NCBI GenBank assembly: GCA_041627475.1
Contig: JBFKQZ010000134.1
Span: 1 to 8,558, forward strand
Origin: JBFGFG01 sp041627475
Lineage (GTDB): Bacteria; Actinomycetota; Nitriliruptoria; Nitriliruptorales; Nitriliruptoraceae
Length of the DNA: 8,558 nucleotides
Direction: 5' to 3'
Every line of letters begins with the position of its first letter. The stretch's first letter is position 1. Positions 1 to 4,963 of this stretch are shown here, piece by piece. Position numbers and translations under genes: made by a program. The notes under the pieces are model-generated. The model was not told where the DNA came from. It searched no databases and saw only the letters and a program-made list of their open reading frames with translations.

Positions 1-687
1 CTCGGCAGCCTGCTCGCCGTCGTCGCGGCCGAGGAGGCGCAGGCGCCGCAGGCCGTGCACGTCGCGTACGGCTTCCCGGGTGCGCGGCGGTTGCTGGCGC
101 GGTGCAGCTCGACGGTGCGTCGTGAGCTGGTCGGACTGGTCACCGACGACGCCGTCGCCCGGATCGACGGCGAGCTCGTCGCCGAGCCGTTCGCCGCGGG
201 CCGCCGCCTCGCGTGGTTCCCCCAACCGGTCGGGCCTGCGCATGCCGTCGCGGTCGGTGGGCTCGAGCACCTCGCCCTGCCGGACGTGCCGACCGTCCGC
301 ACCTGGGTGGCCGCTCGCTCGCTCGCGGCGGAGGCCCTGCAGGCCGTGGGACGGCTCGACCCGGCGGAGGGTGTGGGTGCCTGGTTCACGCGGCGTGCAG
401 CGGGCCACGGTGGCGGGGTCGGGGCGACGGCGGACGTCCGGTGGGCGGTCGTCGTGGAGTGCCTCGACGAGGACGGCAGCGTCGTGCGTGCCTGGGCGAA
501 CGGCACGGACCCGGTCGTCGCCGCGGCGGATCTCACGCTGGTGGCCGCCGAACGGCTCGTCCGTGGTGGTGCGGGGGCCGGGCCGACCGCGGCCGGGCTC
601 GGGGACGTGCGCGGCCAGCTCGACGCGGTGGCCGATCTGCGGACCCTGCGCTGGTCCGTGAGCCGACCGGAGCCGTCGCAGCGCTAG
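1..687 (+). CDS. Saccharopine dehydrogenase-like oxidoreductase, C-terminal part (5' end outside window)
   Basis: The reading frame is open from the first base, so the gene begins upstream; 228 residues are visible before the TAG stop. A GTG at 55 could look like a start, but coding-type sequence continues before it and there is no ribosome site, so I treat this as a 5'-truncated gene. The segment with RRLAWFPQPVGPAHA, then a PTVRTWVA stretch, then VRAWANGTDP, resembles the C-terminal half of actinobacterial saccharopine-dehydrogenase-family proteins. These are NAD(P)-binding Rossmann proteins, often annotated as trans-acting enoyl reductase-like, with poorly known substrates. The Rossmann glycine motif would lie upstream and cannot be checked here. 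The family call rests on remembered pattern similarity; true saccharopine (lysine pathway) activity is not implied. The stop overlaps the stop of the convergent downstream gene. Confidence 0.7.
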   Translation, partial: LGSLLAVVAAEEAQAPQAVHVAYGFPGARRLLARCSSTVRRELVGLVTDDAVARIDGELVAEPFAAGRRLAWFPQPVGPAHAVAVGGLEHLALPDVPTVRTWVAARSLAAEALQAVGRLDPAEGVGAWFTRRAAGHGGGVGATADVRWAVVVECLDEDGSVVRAWANGTDPVVAAADLTLVAAERLVRGGAGAGPTAAGLGDVRGQLDAVADLRTLRWSVSRPEPSQR

Positions 688-1457
688 GCGAGCTGGTCGA
701 CGACGAACGTGCTCCACACGAGCACCACGACCGTCGTGTTGAAGGCCGTGTGCCACACCGTCGAGGCGTAGATGCCGTCCACCTGCCGACGTGCGTGGTC
801 GCGGTCGTCGAGCGGGTCGGTGCGCAGCCGGCGGACGCTGCGTACCGACCGACGCGTCGGGCGGAAGGCGGCCACCAGCGGTGCCGGGGCCGTGGGCCGC
901 CCCCGTGCCACGCCCCGGCGGTAGAGCTCGCCGTAGACGAAGCCGGCCACCGAGATCCCGACGGCCGCGGCGAACGGGACCAGCATCACGAGGTGCGCCG
1001 CGCCGAACACGAGGGCCGCCCACACGCGCGTGGGCAGCGCCCAGGTCTCGGCCCCGGCGCGGAACACCTCCTCCTCGACGAAGGCGAACCACGGCAGCAG
1101 GCAGGCGAGAAGGGCCAGGAACAGGGTCACGAAGCCGAGCAGCAGCAGGTCCGGACCGTCGGCCGGTGCGGGACCCGTGGCCTCGGCGGCGACGTCCAGC
1201 GGCGCGAACACGGCGTTGCCCGAGGTGGCGACGAGGTCCCCGAGCCCGCGGCCGAGGACCGGCACGGCGGCCGCGGCGGCGACGCTCGTGGTGACCACCA
1301 CGACGAGCAGCACGAGGCTGCCGAGCACGTGGCGGGGACGGATCGACCGCCACACGGCCACCGCCAGCGCCCGGCGGCCCCAGGCGACCCACGCCGCACG
1401 GGCGAGCAGGGCCAGCACCAGCGTGGCGAGGAGGAGGCGGGGGAGTGGGACGGGCAC
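684..1457 (-). CDS. CPBP family intramembrane metalloprotease (Abi/Rce1-like)
   Basis: This 257-residue membrane protein carries all three CPBP signature motifs: EExxxR at E128-E129-R133 (within VEEEVFRAG), FxxxH at F151-H155 (FGAAH) and HxxxN at H236-N240 (HTAFN). In the family these residues form the metal and catalytic site of an intramembrane protease; bacterial members have been linked to bacteriocin self-immunity and protein processing, but most have no known substrate. Hydrophobic segments lie near residues 8-25, 44-66, 103-126, 143-176 and 237-253. A basic, Arg-rich stretch of about 50 residues (roughly 180-230) separates the last membrane segments and is probably cytoplasmic. The GTG start at 1457 is the longest reasonable choice, but no ribosome site precedes it, so the N-terminus is uncertain. 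The gene is convergent with the upstream oxidoreductase and divergent from the gene at 1555. Confidence 0.85.
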   Translation of the reverse strand: MPVPLPRLLLATLVLALLARAAWVAWGRRALAVAVWRSIRPRHVLGSLVLLVVVVTTSVAAAAAVPVLGRGLGDLVATSGNAVFAPLDVAAEATGPAPADGPDLLLLGFVTLFLALLACLLPWFAFVEEEVFRAGAETWALPTRVWAALVFGAAHLVMLVPFAAAVGISVAGFVYGELYRRGVARGRPTAPAPLVAAFRPTRRSVRSVRRLRTDPLDDRDHARRQVDGIYASTVWHTAFNTTVVVLVWSTFVVDQLA

Positions 1458-1540
1458 GCGGCGAGGCTATGGCGGCCGGGTGCGCGGTCGCGGGTGCCTG
1501 CACGCGTGCGGATGCTGGGGTAGAACAGGAGGAGCGGCGC

Positions 1541-1549
1541 AAGGAGGTG
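1541..1549 (+). promoter_or_regulatory. Ribosome binding site that fixes the start at 1555
   Basis: AAGGAGGTG is a near-perfect Shine-Dalgarno sequence five bases ahead of the GTG at 1555. It decides the start in a frame that stays open far upstream. A TAGAAC at 1521-1526 could serve as a weak -10 in this 97-base divergent spacer (1458-1554), but no convincing -35 accompanies it. Confidence 0.75.
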
Positions 1550-1554
1550 TGCAG

Positions 1555-1983
1555 GTGCGTCGATCCGTCGTCTACGACCCCGTGCCGTTCCCCGCGGACG
1601 TGCGTGGGGAGCTCGTCACGACGCTGGAGCGCCTGCACGCCGACGAGCCGTTCGGCCCGCTGGACGTCCGCGCCACCGCCCGTCGCGTGGCCGGGGCCGC
1701 GGCGACGGTCGGGCTCGAGCCGATGATGGTCCGGGGCCGCGTCGACGTCGGCGGTGCCGAGCTCGACCACGTGTTCGTCGTCGTCGACGGCCGGGTGGTC
1801 GACCTCGCCCTCCCGATTCGAGCCCCGTCCTTCGCGCAGACGGTCCGGGCCTGGGTCGCCGGGGACCTCGACCACGGCGAGCTCGTCGAGCGGGCTGCCC
1901 GTCACGGCATCGAGGACCGGGTCGTGGGGGAGTACCCGCGCCGGCTGTGCTACCGCGGAGCACCGCTGTGGGGGCACGACTGA
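1555..1983 (+). CDS. Hypothetical protein, transglutaminase-like pattern without the catalytic Cys
   Basis: The product has 142 residues and I do not recognise it as a named family. The start is set by the strong ribosome site at 1541-1549. The open frame extends much further upstream, but there it runs antisense to the CPBP gene and is Arg/Ser-rich shadow sequence. Residues 36-85 read as a helix (DVRATARRVAGAAATVGLEP), a strand (MMVRGRVD), a strand with H72 (DHVFVVVDG) and a strand with D83 (RVVDLALP). That order, with a His and an Asp eleven residues apart, resembles the core of transglutaminase-like proteins. However, the Cys expected at the start of the helix is replaced by a Pro-Leu-Asp sequence; the only Cys is C132 near the end. 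The protein is soluble, with no signal peptide. The fold assignment is inference only. A strong hairpin follows the gene. Confidence 0.75.
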   Translation: MRRSVVYDPVPFPADVRGELVTTLERLHADEPFGPLDVRATARRVAGAAATVGLEPMMVRGRVDVGGAELDHVFVVVDGRVVDLALPIRAPSFAQTVRAWVAGDLDHGELVERAARHGIEDRVVGEYPRRLCYRGAPLWGHD

Positions 1984-2013
1984 GCGGACGCGTCACCCGC
2001 GTGCTGGTCGCTC

Positions 2014-2041
2014 GTTGGAGGGGGCACACCCCCCCTCCGAC
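2014..2041 (+). terminator. GC-rich hairpin after the 1555 gene, possible terminator or leader structure
   Basis: GTTGGAGGGGG (2014-2024) pairs with CCCCCTCCGAC (2031-2041), giving an 11-bp stem with one G-U pair around a 6-base loop. It sits 30 bases after the stop at 1983 and ends 14 bases before the ATG at 2056. No run of T follows, so it is not a classical Rho-independent terminator, although U-less hairpins are often proposed as terminators in high-GC actinobacteria. Its closeness to the next start also allows a role in translation of that gene. Confidence 0.5.
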
Positions 2042-2055
2042 AGAAGCGACTTCCC

Positions 2056-2328
2056 ATGGCAGCCAAGCGCAAGCCGTCCGACCCGATCCGGCTCTCCTCG
2101 GTGATGGGCGTCGCCCGTGCCCTGCTCGGGACCTTCGAGGCCCGTGAGGCGGTGGAGGTCCTCGTCATCGAGTTCGGCTGGGACGTCGCGTTCCAGGCGC
2201 TGCTCCTGCTGCGCGGCCCCGACGCCGAGCGCGCGCTGCTCCTGACGATGGAGCGCCTGCTGACCGAGGGGCTCTCGCGCGAACTGGAGGGACTCGACGT
2301 CCTCGAGCCGCGCGGCGGCCGCGACTGA
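2056..2328 (+). CDS. Small hypothetical protein, 90 residues, all-helical
   Basis: I do not recognise this protein. It starts with ATG, has a basic N-terminus (MAAKRKPSDP) and then looks helical throughout. Helices are likely at about 12-28, 29-38, 43-52 and 56-75, with leucine-rich faces in ALLLLRG and ALLLTMERLL. It has no Cys, no signal peptide and no convincing membrane span. Its codon use has the same strong GC bias as its neighbours, which supports it being real. The ribosome site is weak (GAAG at 2043-2046), and the hairpin at 2014-2041 lies immediately upstream. The receiver gene follows 74 bases later on the same strand, so the two may share a transcript, but nothing in the sequence ties their functions together. 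Confidence 0.7.
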   Translation: MAAKRKPSDPIRLSSVMGVARALLGTFEAREAVEVLVIEFGWDVAFQALLLLRGPDAERALLLTMERLLTEGLSRELEGLDVLEPRGGRD

Positions 2329-2345
2329 GGGCGGCGACCGGTCAG

Positions 2346-2396
2346 TAGTGTGCGAGCCGCTGCGGGGTGTCCGTGGCGGCTCGAGCCCTGTCGGAG
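2346..2396 (+). promoter_or_regulatory. Leader of the receiver gene: -10-like box, hairpin, ribosome site
   Basis: TAGTGT at 2346-2351 fits the TAnnnT -10 pattern, though no good -35 precedes it. Directly after it, CGAGCCGC (2353-2360) and GCGGCTCG (2376-2383) form a perfect 8-bp inverted repeat with a 15-base spacer. GGAG at 2393-2396 is a ribosome site six bases before the ATG at 2403. The inverted repeat could be an operator or an mRNA leader hairpin. Confidence 0.35.
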
Positions 2397-2402
2397 TGTG
2401 TG

Positions 2403-2765
2403 ATGGCCCGGATCCTCGTCTGTGACGACGACCCGAGCGTGCGCCAGCTCCTGGAGGTGACCCTCGCGTTCGACCACGAGGTGCACCTCGCGGAGGACGG
2501 ACAGCAGGCGCTGGACCTGCTTGCCGGGGGCACGGCGGTCGACCTCGTCGTCCTCGACGTGATGATGCCGGTCAAGGACGGCCTGACGACCCTGCGCGAG
2601 CTGCGTGCCGATCCGGCGACCGCGGGCATCCCCGTGATCATGCTCACGGCCCGCGCCCAGGACCGCGACGCCCGGGCCGGGATCGAGGCCGGCGCGGACC
2701 ACTACATGACCAAGCCGTTCGACCCGCTGGAGCTCGAGCAGTTGATCGACCGGTTCGTCAGCTGA
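2403..2765 (+). CDS. Single-domain response regulator (CheY-like receiver)
   Basis: The product is a complete 120-residue receiver domain with no output domain. All phosphorylation-site residues are present: the acidic pair D8-D9 (in CDDDPS), the phospho-acceptor D52 (LVVLDVMMP), T82 (MLTA) and K104 (MTKPFDP). Such stand-alone receivers are phosphorylated by a histidine kinase and act by protein-protein contact, either on an effector or as a phosphorelay step, in the cytoplasm. No kinase is encoded in this window, so the partner is unknown. The ATG at 2403 was chosen over an in-frame upstream GTG at 2367 because it has GGAG six bases upstream and makes MARILVCDDD, the normal receiver N-terminus. 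The gene ends four bases from the stop of the convergent membrane-protein gene. Confidence 0.93.
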   Translation: MARILVCDDDPSVRQLLEVTLAFDHEVHLAEDGQQALDLLAGGTAVDLVVLDVMMPVKDGLTTLRELRADPATAGIPVIMLTARAQDRDARAGIEAGADHYMTKPFDPLELEQLIDRFVS

Positions 2766-2769
2766 GCTC

Positions 2770-4035
2770 CTACGTCGCGAACGCGCCGATCGCCTGCATC
2801 ACCACGGCGATCGCGAGGCCGGCGATCAGCATGCGACGCAGGAGTGCCTCCGGCCCCCGGAGGAGTCGGATGCCGACGAGGCCCAGGAGCGGTGCGGCGG
2901 CCGCCAGTGCCTCCAAGGGGTAGCGGTAGGAGAAGTACCCGGCTCCGCCGGAGGCACGGTTCGCCTTCCACTGCAGCAGCAGGTACGCGATGCCGCCCAG
3001 GGCGGCCGCGACGGTCCAGTCCGGCACAGCACGGCGATCACGCCATGCAGCCAGGCCCAGTGGCAGGAGGAAGGGCGCCCAGATCAGCAGCCCGTAGCGG
3101 GGGTGGGCGAGTCCCCGGGCGACGTTCCGCACGAACGACCATGCGTCCACGGCGAGGGCGCGCTCGAGCAGCACGGGTGGGTAGCCGCCCGACACCGAGG
3201 GTGCGCCGTGTACGGCGGCGTTGTAGGTGAGCAGCGCGGCCAGTCCGATGCCGGCTCCGAGACCCACGGCGACCACCGGGCGCCAGTCACGCCGACGGAA
3301 CCCCACGACGAGCCCGAGCACCGCCGCGACGACCGCGATGTGGGGTCGGACGAGGATGCCCGCACCGTACGCCAGTCCCGTCCCGAACCATCGGTCCCGC
3401 GCGGCGGCGAGACCGCCTGCCGCCACGGCCAGCATCGCGGGTCCGTGTGTCCAACTCATGTTCGCAGCGACGCTCCAGGCACTCGTGGCCGTGCCGGCGA
3501 GGACACCCACGACGATGGCGTCGCGTCGTCCGGTCCCGAGCTGGAGCATCGTTGCTGCAACGGCGCCGCAGAACGAGGCGGTGACCAGGAGCGCGGCGAT
3601 CGTCGCCGGCCACATCGGCGGGACAGGGACCGTCACCGCACCGAGTTCCGGATGTCGTGTCTCGGTTCTCGTCTGCGGTGTCGTCTCGACGCCACTGAGC
3701 CAGTAGAACGGCACCAGCGTCGCTGCGGTCCCCGGTGGGTACTGCGACACCGGCCCGTTCTCCGAGGGGACGAACCAGGCCACGTAGCCCCGGACGCCTC
3801 GCTCGACGATGGGCTCGTGGCCCGACACGACCGGCGAGCCCGTGTTCGCGAGGTACCACGCCGTGACCGCGTTGGTGAAGGCGTCGATCCCGTAGTCCTC
3901 GCCGTCCCACGCAGCGCTGACCGCGTAGAGCGGCAGGACGACGAGGAGCGCGGCGAGGCCGACCGTGACCATCGCCGTGCGCGGCGCACGCCCAAGCACG
4001 AGTTCGTCACGGTTCGTCGCGTCGTCCAGCGGCAT
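2770..4035 (-). CDS. Polytopic membrane protein, possible GT-C type glycosyltransferase
   Basis: This 421-residue protein has about nine to ten hydrophobic segments (near 22-42, 98-114, 143-165, 172-192, 198-212, 218-245, 253-271, 315-330, 340-355, 374-391 and 402-418). A large polar loop follows the first span (about 43-97) and contains WDGEDYGIDAF and then SQYPPGTAATLVPFYWL. A first extracytoplasmic loop with acidic residues, plus a YPPG-type segment entering the next span, resembles GT-C glycosyltransferases, which transfer sugars from polyprenyl-phosphate donors on the outer face of the membrane. That functional call is inference; the membrane topology is seen directly. I chose the ATG at 4035 because the frame upstream runs through the suf promoter and antisense to sufR. 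No clear ribosome site precedes it; a short hairpin does. The gene is divergent from sufR and convergent with the receiver gene. Confidence 0.8.
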   Translation of the reverse strand: MPLDDATNRDELVLGRAPRTAMVTVGLAALLVVLPLYAVSAAWDGEDYGIDAFTNAVTAWYLANTGSPVVSGHEPIVERGVRGYVAWFVPSENGPVSQYPPGTAATLVPFYWLSGVETTPQTRTETRHPELGAVTVPVPPMWPATIAALLVTASFCGAVAATMLQLGTGRRDAIVVGVLAGTATSAWSVAANMSWTHGPAMLAVAAGGLAAARDRWFGTGLAYGAGILVRPHIAVVAAVLGLVVGFRRRDWRPVVAVGLGAGIGLAALLTYNAAVHGAPSVSGGYPPVLLERALAVDAWSFVRNVARGLAHPRYGLLIWAPFLLPLGLAAWRDRRAVPDWTVAAALGGIAYLLLQWKANRASGGAGYFSYRYPLEALAAAAPLLGLVGIRLLRGPEALLRRMLIAGLAIAVVMQAIGAFAT

Positions 4036-4041
4036 CCCGCA

Positions 4042-4056
4042 TCTCGGTCGCCGAGA
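4042..4056 (-). repeat. Short inverted repeat just ahead of the membrane-protein start
   Basis: TCTCGG-TCG-CCGAGA is a perfect 6-bp inverted repeat with a 3-base centre. In the mRNA of the - strand gene it would form a hairpin ending six bases before the ATG at 4035, where a ribosome site would be expected. It could also be an operator in this divergent spacer. The significance is uncertain because short palindromes are common in GC-rich DNA. Confidence 0.4.
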
Positions 4057-4095
4057 CCGTACGGCGCCCCGGCCGACCGGACACGGACGTGACGC

Positions 4096-4124
4096 TTGGG
4101 AACGGTGCCCGGGATCGCTACACT
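4096..4124 (+). promoter_or_regulatory. Sigma70-type promoter of the suf operon
   Basis: TTGGGA at 4096-4101 and TACACT at 4119-4124 are separated by exactly 17 bp, a standard housekeeping promoter geometry with the TAnnnT -10 typical of actinobacteria. Transcription would begin near 4131, giving a leader of about 77 bases before the GTG at 4208. This is the best promoter match I found in the window, and it lies where the operon's promoter is expected. There is no experimental evidence. Confidence 0.65.
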
Positions 4125-4128
4125 TTCG

Positions 4129-4142
4129 AAACAGAACTGTTG
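4129..4142 (+). promoter_or_regulatory. Probable SufR operator
   Basis: AAACAGAACTGTTG is an imperfect palindrome with 6-base arms (AAACAG and CTGTTG) that match at five positions around a central AA. It agrees with the CAAC-N6-GTTG SufR box, known from cyanobacteria and reported in Streptomyces, at seven of the eight conserved bases; the first base is A instead of C. It starts five bases after the predicted -10 and spans the predicted transcription start, a position where binding would block initiation. The perfect 8-bp palindrome TTTCGAAA (4124-4131) abuts its left side. Confidence 0.65.
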
Positions 4143-4158
4143 GGTAAGTCAGCGCACC

Positions 4159-4162
4159 GGAG
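4159..4162 (+). promoter_or_regulatory. Shine-Dalgarno-like GGAG upstream of the annotated sufR start
   Basis: GGAG here lies six bases before an in-frame ATC at 4169, whereas the GTG at 4208 has only a weak GAG at 4196-4198. There is no stop between 4148 and 4208 in the sufR frame, so translation from ATC would add 13 residues (ISDTRAITAERSL). ATC is a very rare start codon, so this remains an alternative. Confidence 0.35.
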
Positions 4163-4207
4163 CCCGCGATCAGCGACACCCGCGCCATCACCGCCGAGCG
4201 GTCCCTC

Positions 4208-4963
4208 GTGGACCTGCTCGGCGAGACGCGTGCCGCGATCGTCCAGCACCTGCGCGACGCCGGTGACGCCAGTGTCGCCGAGCTCGCCGAGCACCTCGAC
4301 ATCTCCGAGGTCGCGACCCGAAGGCACGTCGACCGTCTCGCCGACGACGGCCTCGTGGACAGCGAGACGGTCAACCCGGGGCGCGGTCGCCCCGTGGCCC
4401 GCTGGTCGCTCACCGAACGCGGCGTCGGGCTGTTCCCGAGCCGCTACGACGAGCTCGCCCACCAGCTGCTCGACTTCCTCGCCGAGGGCGGTCGCGAGCA
4501 GCTCGGCGCGTTCCTCCGCTGGCGGCAGGAGCAGCAGGTCTCGACCTACGCGGCCGACGTCGACGCCGACGACCTGCCCGGCCGCGTCGCCCAGCTCGCC
4601 GAGCTGCTGACCCGCGACGGCTACCGTGCCGAGGTCGAGGCGACCGGCGACGGTTTCACGCTCCGCCAGCAGCACTGCACGATCGCCGACGTCGCCGCGG
4701 ACCAGCCGCTGCTGTGTGCGCACGAGGCCGCCGCCTTCGGCCGCCTCCTCGGCGACGAGGTCCGCGTCACCCGCCGCGAGACCATCGCGAGGGGCGACGG
4801 CGCCTGCGTCTGCCACGTCCAGGTGCGTGAGCCCGTCGCGAACACGCTGCCGGTCATCCCGGTCACCAGCCCCACAACCTCCTGCTGCGACGGCCCATCG
4901 GGCCAGCGCAGCACGACGAACACCAACCCCATCCCGCCCACGACGCCAGAGGACGCTGCATGA
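4208..4963 (+). CDS. sufR: SufR, Fe-S cluster-sensing winged-helix repressor of the suf operon
   Basis: The protein has 251 residues from the GTG. Residues 6-70 form a DeoR/ArsR-type winged helix-turn-helix, with helices in ETRAAIVQHLRDAG, VAELAEHLDIS and EVATRRHVDRLADDG and a wing around PGRGRPVARWSLT. The sensor region has cysteines C157 (QQHC), C170 (C-x12-C) and C200 (GDGAC, with C202 close by), matching the Cys ligands that hold a cluster in SufR proteins. In the family the cluster-loaded form represses suf and the apo form releases it. An unusual Pro/Thr-rich tail from about 211 carries an adjacent pair C226-C227. The gene heads the suf operon and its stop overlaps the sufB start (ATGA), implying translational coupling. 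The start is the weakest point: helix 1 begins almost at the N-terminus, and a 13-residue extension from ATC 4169 is possible. Confidence 0.88.
   Translation: MDLLGETRAAIVQHLRDAGDASVAELAEHLDISEVATRRHVDRLADDGLVDSETVNPGRGRPVARWSLTERGVGLFPSRYDELAHQLLDFLAEGGREQLGAFLRWRQEQQVSTYAADVDADDLPGRVAQLAELLTRDGYRAEVEATGDGFTLRQQHCTIADVAADQPLLCAHEAAAFGRLLGDEVRVTRRETIARGDGACVCHVQVREPVANTLPVIPVTSPTTSCCDGPSGQRSTTNTNPIPPTTPEDAA

Noticed and set aside
213..1523. Open frame of 436 codons on the + strand
   Set aside because: It overlaps the end of the oxidoreductase in another frame and runs antisense to the CPBP gene, whose three signature motifs are intact. The product is Arg/Gly-rich low complexity.
1030..1554. 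Upstream extension of the 142-residue protein
   Set aside because: The extension is antisense to the CPBP gene and Ser/Arg/Thr-rich; a strong ribosome site precedes GTG 1555.
4036..4413. N-terminal extension of the - strand membrane protein up to 4413
   Set aside because: It would run through the suf promoter and operator and into sufR on the opposite strand, and the added residues are Arg/Ser-rich with no membrane or domain pattern.
4892..4904. GGCCC-ATC-GGGCC hairpin near the end of sufR
   Set aside because: A 5-bp stem inside coding sequence is expected by chance at this GC content, and translation would melt it. I see no reason to treat it as regulatory.
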